Notes: generated from the sequence alone by a model not told the origin. A stretch of 39,847 nt of DNA from an uncultured Flavobacteriales bacterium (GCA_938010565.1 CALLUQ010000077.1:1-39847), one strand, 5' to 3'; numbered from the stretch's first letter, positions 1 to 10,578 are shown. Translations and numbers: made by a program.

Positions 1-85
1 TATTTCATACCCACCCTATCCATCACCGCTTGGGTCGTGAAGCCACGCAATAGCACTAGTGGGTCGCCTCAACAGGTTCCGCCTT

Positions 86-125
86 GATTTTTGGTTCTTT
101 TCATTAAGGAAAAGAACCAAAAATC
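86..125. repeat. Perfect 17-bp inverted repeat with 6-nt loop (gatttttggttcttttc-attaag-gaaaagaaccaaaaatc); possible terminator or dispersed intergenic hairpin
   Basis: Arms 86-102 and 109-125 are exact reverse complements, read directly. Confidence 0.75.
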
Positions 126-375
126 ACTGGTTTAGAGAAAGTTGCGTGATCCTGTGTAAGGTAGCTAAGGGATTATTTTTTCCTTAAACTAGCATCGGTA
201 TAAAATCAAAGAAGTCCGGGATAAAAAGATCAAAACTTGGTGCGGCTAAAGTAGGCTTGACTTAACATTAGGTGCTTAGTGTACAAAAGGAATCCGCCTT
301 GTCGGTTACCATCGCATGTCGTTTTCCGCTTTGCGGCTTTTTTGGAGGGCTTGATCTGAAGAACATCGTTTCCAT

Positions 376-1383
376 TCAGTCTTCAGCCCGATAAAAAGCT
401 ACTGCATTGGCAATGGTGTCGGCCATGGGGGTAAACTCAAATCCGATGGTTTTTTTGATTTTTTCCGTAGAAAAAGTACTCACATTCCGAACATTCCGAG
501 CAACCTCTTTGCTAATGGGAGCTGGTTTTCCCGTAAAAAACCGGCGCAGAGACAAAAAGCGCCATGCCATTCCGACCATAAAAGAAGAAACGGCCTTTGA
601 AGGGGGAGGATGCCCCATCTCCGTGGCAACCATTGTAAAATAATCGCGAAAAGAGAGGTTTGCGCCAATGACTAAAAAACGTTCATTCAGAACAGTACTT
701 TGCATCAGCTGAATGATGGCCCGACTCACATCACGAACATCTACAAACCCGTTTGCACCTTGCGGATAATATTTCAGGCCTCGGGCTAAGGTTTTGAAAA
801 TGGTGTTGCTGGATCTGTTCCGGTTGCCAGGGCCCACCACAATGCCCGGGTTGATAATCACCGTATCCAGCCCCTCCTGAACACCCCGCCATACCTCTTG
901 TTCTGCGTTGTATTTGCTGATGGAATAATTAGAAATCGTTTTGCCGTTTTTCCAGAGAATGCTCTCGTCGGCCACCGCCCCGCCTACGGTTTGCCCGATG
1001 GTAGCGGTACTGCTGATGTGACCAAACTTGCGAATGTTGCGGTCGAGGGCTGCGTTTACCAGATTGGCTGTTCCCTCTCCGTTGATCTTCAGCAGTTGGT
1101 TACGGTCTTTTTTGAGAAAAGAAACCAAGGCAGCACAATGGTAAATGTCTTTTACTCCATCCAGGGCATCGAGCAGCGAGCAGATGTCAGTAAGGTCGCC
1201 ATCTACCCATTCGATGCGGTTAAAAAGGGCATCACCTTCAGGGTTGTAATGGAGAAAAACCTTGCGGACCGTTTCCGGATTGTGAGAACCTCGTTTGAGG
1301 GCACGTATGGTTTTATGCTGGCTTGCCAGATCGTACAACAGGTGTGTTCCGACCAATCCGGTCCCGCCGGTAACGAAAATCAT
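376..1383 (-). CDS. NAD-dependent epimerase/dehydratase (extended SDR)
   Basis: N-terminal MIFVTGGTGLVGTHLLYDL (GxxGxxG Rossmann) and YSISKYNAEQEV (YxxxK) motifs. Confidence 0.9.
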   Translation of the reverse strand: MIFVTGGTGLVGTHLLYDLASQHKTIRALKRGSHNPETVRKVFLHYNPEGDALFNRIEWVDGDLTDICSLLDALDGVKDIYHCAALVSFLKKDRNQLLKINGEGTANLVNAALDRNIRKFGHISSTATIGQTVGGAVADESILWKNGKTISNYSISKYNAEQEVWRGVQEGLDTVIINPGIVVGPGNRNRSSNTIFKTLARGLKYYPQGANGFVDVRDVSRAIIQLMQSTVLNERFLVIGANLSFRDYFTMVATEMGHPPPSKAVSSFMVGMAWRFLSLRRFFTGKPAPISKEVARNVRNVSTFSTEKIKKTIGFEFTPMADTIANAVAFYRAED

Positions 1384-1602
1384 TTAACAAAGGTAACAAT
1401 TGCAAAGGTTTTCCGGTTGGGAAACATTGCGGGTTGTTTTTTCCTATTGCTTACTCCGGGTCATTTGTTCTTGCTGTAAATGGTTTTCGTATCCCTCTGC
1501 CAACCCGCCGGCAGGCTTCGTTTTAATCTTCGTGTTTTATTCATTTATCTCCGGGTATCCCATCCGATCCGGCTTAATGGTGAAAATGATCGACCTGTAT
1601 TT

Positions 1603-1635
1603 TTTGAGTTATTTTGCCTCCTTATTCTATCTTTG
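1603..1635 (+). promoter_or_regulatory. Bacteroidetes-type promoter upstream of tyrS (TTTG -33, 21-bp spacer, TATCTTTG -7)
   Basis: TTTG at 1603-1606 and TATCTTTG at 1628-1635, close to TTTG-N19..21-TANNTTTG; ATG at 1663 downstream. Confidence 0.5.
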
Positions 1636-1662
1636 GTTTCCGATATAAATGTACCAACAGCC

Positions 1663-2955
1663 ATGAAAAATTTTATCGAAGAATTGAAATGGAGAGGGAT
1701 GTACCACCAATCCGTTGACGGAATTGAAACAGAACTGAACAAAGGCATGGCTGTGGGCTATATTGGCTTTGATCCGACTGCCGACTCTCTTGGCATCGGA
1801 AACATGGTACAAATCATGACCTTGTTGCATTTTCAGAAATGCGGACACAAACCGATTGCGCTGGTAGGGGGCGCTACTGGCATGGTAGGCGATCCGTCTG
1901 GCAAATCGGCCGAGCGTAATTTGCTGGACGAAGAAACGTTGAATTATAACATTGCCTGCCAACGGGTGCAGCTGGAGCAGTTTTTAGATTTTGATTGTGG
2001 CGAAAATTCAGCCGAAATTGTAAACAACTACGATTGGTTCAAGGATTTTGGTTTTCTCGATTTTATCCGCGATGTAGGGAAACACATTACGGTAAACTAC
2101 ATGAAAGCGAAAGACTCTGTGAAAAAACGCATTGATGGCGATAACAAAGAAGGGATGTCGTTTACCGAGTTTACCTACCAGTTGGTACAGGGCTACGATT
2201 TTTACCATTTGTGGAAAAACCACAATTGTCTTTTGCAATTGGGCGGAAGCGACCAGTGGGGCAACATCACTACCGGAACCGAAATGATCAAACGTTTGGG
2301 TGGTGGAAAAGGGTACGCAGTAACGACCCCCTTGATTACCAAATCGGATGGAACCAAATTTGGCAAAACAGAGGAGGGCAACCTCTGGCTGGATGGCAAA
2401 AAAACCTCTCCTTATGCATTTTACCAGTTCTGGCTTGGTGCCAGCGATGATGATGCACCGGGGTATATCCGCATTTTTTCCACCCAAAGCAAAGAAGAAC
2501 TGGATGCCCTGGAAGCAACACATCAACAAGACCCGGCCCGGCGCATTTTACAAAATGCACTGGCCGATGAGATCACCGAAAGGGTACATGGTAAAACCGC
2601 TCTGGAACTGGCAAAGGAAGCCTCAGGCATTCTGTTTAAAAAGGAGGCCCGCAAAGCAGATTTTGAACGCTTGCCCGACGATCTGCTCGATGCCGTATTC
2701 AAAGATGTTCCTCAAACAACCATTCCGCGTGATGTGGTAACATCCGGAACTGCCATCATCGATTTTCTTTCGGACCATACCGGTTTTCTCCGATCGAAAG
2801 GAGAAGCCCGGCGTGCTTTAAAAGAAAATTCCGTGAGTTTGAACAAAAAGAAGGTAAACGACGGTTATACCGTAAGTGAAGAAGATCTGGTGAAAGGCCG
2901 TTTTGTATTTATTCAGCGGGGTAAAAAAAAGCAATTCATCGTAAATGTGGAGTAG
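1663..2955 (+). CDS. tyrS: Tyrosyl-tRNA synthetase
   Basis: MKNFIEELKWRGMYHQSVDGIE..GYIGFDPTADSLGIGNM, QLGGSDQWGNITTG, KFGKTEEGNLWLD (KFGKT), C-terminal S4-like region. The supplied ORF starts at 1480 but the ATG at 1663 fits the family start. Confidence 0.96.
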   Translation: MKNFIEELKWRGMYHQSVDGIETELNKGMAVGYIGFDPTADSLGIGNMVQIMTLLHFQKCGHKPIALVGGATGMVGDPSGKSAERNLLDEETLNYNIACQRVQLEQFLDFDCGENSAEIVNNYDWFKDFGFLDFIRDVGKHITVNYMKAKDSVKKRIDGDNKEGMSFTEFTYQLVQGYDFYHLWKNHNCLLQLGGSDQWGNITTGTEMIKRLGGGKGYAVTTPLITKSDGTKFGKTEEGNLWLDGKKTSPYAFYQFWLGASDDDAPGYIRIFSTQSKEELDALEATHQQDPARRILQNALADEITERVHGKTALELAKEASGILFKKEARKADFERLPDDLLDAVFKDVPQTTIPRDVVTSGTAIIDFLSDHTGFLRSKGEARRALKENSVSLNKKKVNDGYTVSEEDLVKGRFVFIQRGKKKQFIVNVE

Positions 2956-3190
2956 GTTGTTCGTGAGGTACGGAAATGCCTGTAAAAACATTCTTTGCCG
3001 GGGATCTTACTTGTATTTTATTAAGCGGACCCCGGAAAATTGATCGGTCCGGCTCTTTTATTATTTTCAATACCTCCTGTTCTCTCCCTTCTTTTCCCGT
3101 AAAACCCTATCCGATTTAGGAGCAACCTACACAAGTACTCCCGCATACGGCTCAAGCACAGTTAAGGCTTGATAATTACTCATCTCACCC

Positions 3191-3223
3191 GGCTACTAGT
3201 TGAGCACCGCTCAACCAGTAGCC
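3191..3223. repeat. Inverted repeat hairpin (ggctactagttgagc-acc-gctcaaccagtagcc)
   Basis: 15-bp arms with one mismatch (wobble), read directly. Confidence 0.7.
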
Positions 3224-3470
3224 TTTACGATCTGGGGTTGCAATACCCTCACCTTTTTTCTGGCCTTTTCCCAATACCTCTAATTTGTCAGATCAAGTCG
3301 AAACCATTACAAATTGGATAAACTAAAAAGAGAAGCCCTGATGGCCGGATCATTATAATTGCTAATGCCGGCTGAAATTCGGAACTTTACTTATTTCGTT
3401 CACGTACATAATCAGGTTGCCTGAAAACACGTTTAAAAAGAAAGAAGATAACGCTGCTAAGAGAATTGCA

Positions 3471-6400
3471 ATGGCCGGTTCAAATTATCATATTCTGGTA
3501 GACAAGCTTGATCGCTTTATTAGGAAGTATTACAAGAATCAACTTATTAAAGGTGCTATTCTCGGCATTTCGTTAACCTTACTGGCTTGGTTTGTGATGG
3601 TTACCCTGGAGTATTATGGGCATTTTGAGCCCTTTATCCGAACGGTACTTTTTTATGCTTTCCTCAGTGCTGCCAGCGTAATTATAGCCCGGTGGATCGC
3701 CACCCCATTGGTTCGGTTGTATAAATTGGGCAAACGTATTTCATACGAACAAGCAGCCGATATTATTGGGTTTCACTTTAAAGATGTGGAGGATAGATTG
3801 CTCAACACCTTGCAATTGCACAAGCAAATTACCGATTTACCCGATCATCAACACCAATTGCTTAACGCCAGTATTGATCAGCGTATCGAAGCCCTGGGAC
3901 CTGTTTCTTTTACCAAAGCGATTGACTTTACGGAAAATAAAAAATACCTCAAATTCGCTGTTCCACCACTTCTTTTTCTGGTGGTGGTCCTTTTTGTAAA
4001 TGCCGATATTCTTTCCGACGGAAGCCAACGACTACTCCATTACGGAACGCATTTTGAACGTGAACTACCCTTTGAATTTATCATCAGCGACAACCTTGAT
4101 GTGGTAGAGCAGGATGATTTCGAATTGGTCGTAAGGTTGAAAAGCAATGATGCTGTGCCGGAGCATGTTTATGTAGAAAAGGATGGTTTTCGATTTAAGC
4201 TCGACAAGGAAAGCAATGTGCGCTTTAAGTACCTTTTTCGCAATGTTCAGGAAAACATTACCTTCCGGTTGTATGCAGATGGCCTTCATTCCGAAGAGTT
4301 TGAACTCAACACCCTTCCCAATCCGCTTATTCTCAACTTCGATATCGGGTTGAGTTACCCCGGTTATACAGGGCTGCAGGATGAAGTGTTGCGCAATGCA
4401 GGAGACATGATGATTCCGGCAGGTACAAAAGTGGACTGGAAATTTCGCACAAAGGATACCGATAACCTCCGCATCCGTTTTCATGATTCGTTATATGCAT
4501 TGAAGGCCCACGTTGCCGATCAATATCGGTTTACTCAAACTTTTTTAAACAGCACCAGTTATACGGTTACCACCGAAAATCAATATGTTCATGGCCGCGA
4601 TTCGATCCTTTACCGGATCAATGTTGTATCCGACCTTTATCCTTCTGTTGAGGTAGAAGAAAAACAGGACTCCACCTCTGGGAAGCACTTTTATTTCCGT
4701 GGCGATGCAAAAGACGATTACGGTTTCCGCAAACTTACCTTCAACTACAAAAAACGGACAAGCCAGGATGCTTTGTCTGCTCCCGAGTGGATAAGCATAC
4801 CGTTAAATATTGACAAAAACACCAACCGTACGGAATTTTTTCATTTCTGGGATCTATCGGAAATGAATATCCGCCCGGGCGATGAAATGGAATACTATTT
4901 CGAGGTATGGGATAACGATGGTGTAAATGGCAGCAAAGCTGCACGAAGCAGGGTGCGAACATTTAAAGCGCCTACTCTTCAGGAAATTTCTCAGGAAACA
5001 GAAGCGAACCATGCCGAAATAAAAAAAGGCATGGAGGAAAACATCCGCGAAGCAAAAGACCTCCGAAAACAACTGGACGATATACAAAAAGAGCTCTTTA
5101 GTAAAAAGGCCATGAACTGGCAAGACCGCCAAAAAATTCAGGATATTCTCGACCGGCAGAAACAACTGAAAAAGCGTGTGGAGCAGTTGAAAGAAAAAAA
5201 CCGGCAGAACAATCAGAAAAAGCAAGCATACAACCCGATGGATGAAGAGTTGTTGAAGAAACAGCAGGAGATAGAGCAGTTATTTGAAGACCTTATGACC
5301 GAAGAAATGAAACAACTTTTCGAGGAACTGGAAAAACTGCTTGAAAAGATGGATAAGGACCCGGTGCAGCAAAAGCTGGATGAGATGAAGATGGATACAA
5401 AAGATCTGGAGAAAGAGATGGACCGTACGCTTGAACTTTTCAAACAACTGGAATGGGAGCAAAAGCTGGATGAGACTATTGACAAGCTGGACCAACTGGC
5501 ACAACAGCAAGAAAAACTTTCCGAAGAAACCCAAAAAGCAAAAAAGGAAGAAAACCCGGAGTTGGAAAAGCAGCAGAAGGAATTAAGCGAGGCGTTTGAA
5601 CAAGTAAAACAGGACCTTCGGGAATTGGAAAAGAAAAACAAGGCCCTCAACCGCCCGAACGATATGCAGGATACCAAAGAACAGGAAGAGTCCATTTCCG
5701 GAGCAATGGAAAAGAGTTCGGAGCAACTGGATCAGAATAAAAACAACAAAGCTTCCGATTCTCAAAAAAACGCTTCGGATCAGATGAAGGAACTCTCGCA
5801 GCAAATGCAACAAATGCAACAATCGAATCAGATGGAGCAGATGCAGGAAGACCTGGGTGCTCTCCGGGTTCTTCTCGAAAACCTCATCCAACTTTCGTTT
5901 GATCAGGAAAGATTGATGACAGACTTACAAAAAACAGATTCAAAAGACCCCCGATATATCGATTTGGGCCGCGATCAACACAAACTGAAAGACGATGCTA
6001 AAATGATCGAGGATTCGCTTTTTGCATTAAGTAAACGTGTTCCTCAGTTGGAGTCTGCTGTGAACCGTGAGATCACATCCATCAACGACAATATGGTCAG
6101 AGCACTCAAACAAATAGCCGGACGCCGAACCTACAAGGCCACCAGTCGCCAGCAATATGTAATGACCAGCTTAAATAACCTCGCTTTACTCCTCGATGAA
6201 GCGTTACAACAAATGCAAAACGCAATGGCCATGAAAATGCCTGGTACCGGCCAATGCCAGAAACCGGGAAGCGGTAGTTCGCCAAAGGCCGGAAAACCCA
6301 ATATGAGTGAGTTGCAAAAACAATTAAGCAAGCAAATTGAAGAGCTAAAGAAGCAAATGGAGGGGCAAGGTAAAAAACCGGGCGAACAAAAAGGCAACGG

Positions 6401-6905
6401 GCAAAAAGAGGGGAACGGGCAAAAAGAAGGGAACATGCCAATTCCGGGTCAGAAACCGGGAACAAGCGGCCAGCCCGGAATGAGCGAAAAATTAGCTAAA
6501 TTAGCGGCCCGGCAAGAGGCCATGAGGAGGGAGATGGAACGTATCGGACAAGATCTAAACAAAGATGGTTCGGGTGCGGGAGAAGGCTTTAAAAAGATTG
6601 CCAAAGAAATGGAAGAAAATGAAAAGGACCTCATAAACCGTAACCTTACTCCCGAAACCTTGATGCGTCAGCAAGAAATTATGACCCGCCTACTGGAGAG
6701 TGAAAAGGCCATTAGGGAACGTGAATTCAAAGAAGAAAGAGAATCGAATGAAGCAAAAAATGAAGATTATGGTAACCCTAAAGAGTTTTTCGAGTATAAC
6801 AGAAAAAAAGAACAGGAAGTTGAACTGCTGAAGACCGTTCCTCCTGCTCTTAAAACTTATTATAAAAATAAAGTGAACCAGTATTTTAACAGTTTCGAAG
6901 ATTAG
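3471..6905 (+). CDS. DUF4175-family large membrane/coiled-coil protein
   Basis: Two N-terminal TM segments, extracellular region, long Glu/Lys/Gln coiled coil, Gly/Lys/Gln-rich low-complexity segment, conserved-looking C-terminus. ORF opens at 3417 (TTG); ATG at 3471 is the likely start. Confidence 0.8.
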   Translation: MAGSNYHILVDKLDRFIRKYYKNQLIKGAILGISLTLLAWFVMVTLEYYGHFEPFIRTVLFYAFLSAASVIIARWIATPLVRLYKLGKRISYEQAADIIGFHFKDVEDRLLNTLQLHKQITDLPDHQHQLLNASIDQRIEALGPVSFTKAIDFTENKKYLKFAVPPLLFLVVVLFVNADILSDGSQRLLHYGTHFERELPFEFIISDNLDVVEQDDFELVVRLKSNDAVPEHVYVEKDGFRFKLDKESNVRFKYLFRNVQENITFRLYADGLHSEEFELNTLPNPLILNFDIGLSYPGYTGLQDEVLRNAGDMMIPAGTKVDWKFRTKDTDNLRIRFHDSLYALKAHVADQYRFTQTFLNSTSYTVTTENQYVHGRDSILYRINVVSDLYPSVEVEEKQDSTSGKHFYFRGDAKDDYGFRKLTFNYKKRTSQDALSAPEWISIPLNIDKNTNRTEFFHFWDLSEMNIRPGDEMEYYFEVWDNDGVNGSKAARSRVRTFKAPTLQEISQETEANHAEIKKGMEENIREAKDLRKQLDDIQKELFSKKAMNWQDRQKIQDILDRQKQLKKRVEQLKEKNRQNNQKKQAYNPMDEELLKKQQEIEQLFEDLMTEEMKQLFEELEKLLEKMDKDPVQQKLDEMKMDTKDLEKEMDRTLELFKQLEWEQKLDETIDKLDQLAQQQEKLSEETQKAKKEENPELEKQQKELSEAFEQVKQDLRELEKKNKALNRPNDMQDTKEQEESISGAMEKSSEQLDQNKNNKASDSQKNASDQMKELSQQMQQMQQSNQMEQMQEDLGALRVLLENLIQLSFDQERLMTDLQKTDSKDPRYIDLGRDQHKLKDDAKMIEDSLFALSKRVPQLESAVNREITSINDNMVRALKQIAGRRTYKATSRQQYVMTSLNNLALLLDEALQQMQNAMAMKMPGTGQCQKPGSGSSPKAGKPNMSELQKQLSKQIEELKKQMEGQGKKPGEQKGNGQKEGNGQKEGNMPIPGQKPGTSGQPGMSEKLAKLAARQEAMRREMERIGQDLNKDGSGAGEGFKKIAKEMEENEKDLINRNLTPETLMRQQEIMTRLLESEKAIREREFKEERESNEAKNEDYGNPKEFFEYNRKKEQEVELLKTVPPALKTYYKNKVNQYFNSFED

Positions 6906-6908
6906 CCA

Positions 6909-7343
6909 ATGATGACCATGGAGGAACAAATTCGAACACCTACCGAACACAAAATCGGCTTTCCTTCCAGGATGGAAAATATGACGCTCGTAGAGAAGTT
7001 TATCGATGACGTATGTGAGGATTATAATATCAATGAAGATTATTACGGAAATATCCTGATCGCTCTGACCGAGGCTGTCAACAATGCGATACGACACGGC
7101 AATAAACTTGACCCGGAAAAAAATATCACGGTAACGTTTGATAGCAGAGGCAACGTTCTTCTCTTTGCCGTGGAGGATGAGGGCTCCGGTTTTAATTTTG
7201 ATACATTGCCCGATCCAACCGATCCTGCGAATATAGAGAAGCCACATGGGCGTGGTGTCTTTCTGATGCGTAACCTTGCAGATGAGGTTACTTTCGACAA
7301 CAATGGCCGACGGGTTGAATTGCATTTTCGGTTGGCCGTCTGA
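6909..7343 (+). CDS. ATP-binding protein, anti-sigma regulatory factor (RsbW/SpoIIAB-like, HATPase_c_2)
   Basis: ALTEAVNNAIRHGNKLDPEKNITV (N box), VEDEGSGFNFDTLPDP (G1 box), HGRGVFLMRNLADEV (G2 box). Confidence 0.88.
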   Translation: MMTMEEQIRTPTEHKIGFPSRMENMTLVEKFIDDVCEDYNINEDYYGNILIALTEAVNNAIRHGNKLDPEKNITVTFDSRGNVLLFAVEDEGSGFNFDTLPDPTDPANIEKPHGRGVFLMRNLADEVTFDNNGRRVELHFRLAV

Positions 7344-7373
7344 CCTTTTATTTGGAGGTCAGGACTCATTGGA

Positions 7374-7793
7374 ATGTCGGTAACTTTTCACAGCGAAGAG
7401 GTTAAATTTCGACTGCGCGATATTCGTGCAGTTCGCTATTGGTTGCAAGAAACGGTGGAGGTTGAAGGCTGCTCGGTTGGCGAACTTACATTTGTATTTT
7501 GCACGGATGATTATTTGCACAACATCAATAAGTCTTATCTCAACCACGACACCCTTACCGACATTATTACCTTCGATTATACGGAAAACAAAACCGTAGC
7601 AGGCGATGTTTTCATCAGCATTGAACGTACGCGTGAAAATGCAAAAACATTTGGCGTTTCTCACAAAGACGAGTTACATCGCATCATCATTCATGGCGTA
7701 CTTCATCTGTTGGGGTATAAAGACAAAAAACCTACCGAAAAGGCGCTCATGACCCGCAAAGAGGATTTTTACCTATCTTTGCGAAAATTCTGA
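7374..7793 (+). CDS. ybeY: Endoribonuclease YbeY (rRNA maturation factor)
   Basis: NHDTLTDIITFDY, GDVFISIERTRENA and zinc motif HRIIIHGVLHLLGYKD (HGxLHLxGxD-like). Confidence 0.93.
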   Translation: MSVTFHSEEVKFRLRDIRAVRYWLQETVEVEGCSVGELTFVFCTDDYLHNINKSYLNHDTLTDIITFDYTENKTVAGDVFISIERTRENAKTFGVSHKDELHRIIIHGVLHLLGYKDKKPTEKALMTRKEDFYLSLRKF

Positions 7794-7825
7794 ACCGGTC
7801 CTAAAATTCTACCGGGCCGTTCTTT

Positions 7826-7841
7826 TGTTCCACGTGAAACT
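7826..7841. promoter_or_regulatory. parS-like ParB binding site TGTTCCACGTGAAACT
   Basis: 15/16 match to TGTTNCACGTGAAACA; 8 nt upstream of the mnmG start. Confidence 0.85.
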
Positions 7842-7849
7842 ATTGAGTT

Positions 7850-9721
7850 GTGCTTCCTGATTATGATGTAATAGTAGTAGGAGGAGGGCATGCAGGGTGT
7901 GAGGCCGCTGCTGCTGCTGCTAATCTCGGATCGAGGGTTTTGCTCGTTACCATGAACATGGAAACAATTGCACAAATGTCGTGCAACCCGGCCATGGGAG
8001 GCATCGCCAAAGGGCAGATCATTCGTGAAATTGATGCGCTCGGCGGTTACTCGGGAATGGTTACCGATCGCTCTGCCATTCAGTTCAAAATGCTGAATAA
8101 AAGCAAAGGGCCCGCCATGTGGAGCCCCAGAACACAAAACGACAGAATGCGGTTTCGCGAAGAATGGAGACGGATGTTGGAGCAAACGCCCAATGTTGAT
8201 TTCTGGCAGGATACCGTAACCTCAATTCAGACGACCGGACAACGAATTACAGGAGTAAAAACCAGTTTGGGAATTGCCATTTCCTGCAAAGCGATTGTTT
8301 TAACCAATGGTACATTTCTGAATGGTTTGATTCATTTGGGAGAGAAAAATTTTGGAGGAGGGAGAGCAGGAGAAAAAGCAGCCACCGGAATTACTGAACA
8401 ACTGATTGATCTGGGTTTTGAAAGCGGAAGAATGAAAACAGGTACGCCTCCGCGTGTAGACGGACGTTCGCTGGATTACAACAAAATGGAAGAACAGCCC
8501 GGAGATATAACCCCCGGACAATTCAGTTACCTGTATCCATCCCCGTTAAAAGCGCAACGTTCTTGTCATATTACCTATACCAACAGCAAGGTGCATGAGA
8601 TCCTGAGATCCGGCTTTGACAGGTCTCCCATGTTTGCCGGTCGGATCAAAAGCATCGGGCCACGTTATTGTCCTTCCATCGAAGATAAGGTCGATCGTTT
8701 TGCCGAACGGGAAAGGCACCAGATATTTGTGGAGCCCGAAGGGTGGAATACCGTTGAAATATATGTAAACGGATTTTCGACCTCCCTTCCCGAAGACGTT
8801 CAGGCAAAGGCCTTGAAAAGCATTCCGGGTTTTGAAAATGTGCGGATGTTCCGGCCCGGTTACGCCATCGAATACGATTATTTTCCTCCTACCCAATTGC
8901 AGCACACATTAGAGACCAAGTTGGTGCATAATTTATACTTTGCCGGTCAGATCAACGGCACTACGGGGTACGAAGAAGCCGCCTGTCAGGGGCTCATGGC
9001 CGGTATCAATGCCCATCTGAAGATCAACGAGTCGGAGCCTTTGGTTTTAAAGCGTTCCGAGGCCTATATCGGGGTGCTTATCGATGATCTGATCACAAAA
9101 GGGACAGAAGAGCCCTATCGGATGTTTACCTCGCGGGCAGAGTACCGAATTTTGCTCCGGCAGGATAATGCAGATATTCGGCTTACCCCACTTTCCTATA
9201 AAATAGGGTTGGCTTCCGAAGTGCGTATGAAACGCGTTAACCGCAAGATAAAAGGGACAATTAAAATAAAGGAGTTCTTCCGGGATACAAGCGTATCTCC
9301 GGAAGAGATCAATGCCCACTTAAAAGAAGCCGGTACGCCACCGTTAAAGCAAAAAGTAAAGCTTCACTCGGTGCTTTCCAGGCCGCAGGTTTCCATCGAA
9401 ATGCTTGAAAAAGCGATGCCTGCCGTGCGCGATGTTTTTGATCCGTTTGACGACATGGCCAAGGAGGTTCGGTCTCAATCAGAGATCCAGATGAAGTACG
9501 ATGGCTACATTGCAAAAGAGCAGGAGATGGCCGACAAGTTTGCAAAGATGGAAAACATTGTTTTGAGAAACGATCTTGATTATTATGCGTTGAAGTCTTT
9601 GTCTTCGGAAGGCAAGGAAAAGCTCTCCGCCATCAAACCCAGAACCCTTGGGCAAGCTTCGCGCATCAGCGGGGTTTCTTCTTCGGATATTTCAGTGTTG
9701 ATGGTTTATATCGGGAGGTAG
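7850..9721 (+). CDS. mnmG: tRNA uridine-5-carboxymethylaminomethyl(34) synthesis enzyme MnmG (GidA), GTG start
   Basis: [103 protein letters not shown]. Confidence 0.97.
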   Translation: MLPDYDVIVVGGGHAGCEAAAAAANLGSRVLLVTMNMETIAQMSCNPAMGGIAKGQIIREIDALGGYSGMVTDRSAIQFKMLNKSKGPAMWSPRTQNDRMRFREEWRRMLEQTPNVDFWQDTVTSIQTTGQRITGVKTSLGIAISCKAIVLTNGTFLNGLIHLGEKNFGGGRAGEKAATGITEQLIDLGFESGRMKTGTPPRVDGRSLDYNKMEEQPGDITPGQFSYLYPSPLKAQRSCHITYTNSKVHEILRSGFDRSPMFAGRIKSIGPRYCPSIEDKVDRFAERERHQIFVEPEGWNTVEIYVNGFSTSLPEDVQAKALKSIPGFENVRMFRPGYAIEYDYFPPTQLQHTLETKLVHNLYFAGQINGTTGYEEAACQGLMAGINAHLKINESEPLVLKRSEAYIGVLIDDLITKGTEEPYRMFTSRAEYRILLRQDNADIRLTPLSYKIGLASEVRMKRVNRKIKGTIKIKEFFRDTSVSPEEINAHLKEAGTPPLKQKVKLHSVLSRPQVSIEMLEKAMPAVRDVFDPFDDMAKEVRSQSEIQMKYDGYIAKEQEMADKFAKMENIVLRNDLDYYALKSLSSEGKEKLSAIKPRTLGQASRISGVSSSDISVLMVYIGR

Positions 9722-9815
9722 TGCTCCCTTTTTGGGGATGATTAAAAAGCAAAACCAAGCTTCGTTTGAAGTACCTGGCTTTTCTTTTCTCTGATTGTTT
9801 CTTCCGCGACTCAAA

Positions 9816-9831
9816 TGTTCCACGTGAAACG
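9816..9831. promoter_or_regulatory. parS-like ParB binding site TGTTCCACGTGAAACG
   Basis: 15/16 match to TGTTNCACGTGAAACA; intergenic, downstream of mnmG. Confidence 0.85.
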
Positions 9832-10562
9832 AAGCATGGCATATTCGTTTCACATTTCATCCGATGTATGAACTTATGTGTTCTTTGTCTTTCATCTTGG
9901 GGCAACATTACCGGAGCGAATGAAGGTCTTTAATTTTATTCTGCCAATGCCATTTCCCTTTTTCAGGCAGGGTTTGGCCTTTTTTCGGAGATAAGAAACG
10001 AGTGCTCATGTTCAGATCATTTTTGAAACAACTCCGGAAAATAAACAGGAAACCATTCGGATAAATTTAGTCTGCAAGAGATGTGAAGCAAAGACAACGT
10101 GTCGAAAGGAGTTTTTGAACCGATGTGTTTCCGGTAATTTTTCCCCTGTCAGTCCGTTCTGTGTTACACATTTCCTGTTACAGCAAACAACGCCTGGGGA
10201 AAGAAAGAGAGAAGCCCGGGTATGCATTAAAAGAGGCTATTCTTTTCTTTCAAGCACCTCCGCTCCGTGCATGATTTCAATCGGTCGGGCGAAAGGGTAA
10301 AGGTTTGCTCCGGCATGGCTCCCGGGGCTTACTTCAGAAGAATGCGATTGGGGTCTTCCTTTTCGCTTTATTTCGTTTTCTGTACAATCGGCGCTTGCAC
10401 TTGGAGTGTTCCCGTGTTTTTTAGCTGCAAGCAAAGAGTGTAAAGCAGCATTCATTTATTGGCTTCCAATGGTTGTGCCGGAGGGGCGTTTTGTGTTCGG
10501 CAAACCAATGTTCGGTGCTTTGGAGAATCCACTTGGGTGAGGCGTGTGGCCATACGTTCGCG

Positions 10563-10578
10563 TGTTCCACGTGAAACA
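10563..10578. promoter_or_regulatory. parS-like ParB binding site TGTTCCACGTGAAACA
   Basis: Exact match to TGTTNCACGTGAAACA; intergenic. Confidence 0.92.

Noticed and set aside
898-1479. 193-aa plus-strand ORF opposite the epimerase
   Set aside because: Antisense to a well-supported SDR gene with clear motifs on the minus strand.
5213-5695. 160-aa Ser/Cys/Phe-rich minus-strand ORF opposite DUF4175 gene
   Set aside because: Low-complexity antisense shadow of a Lys/Glu/Gln coiled-coil coding region; no motif.
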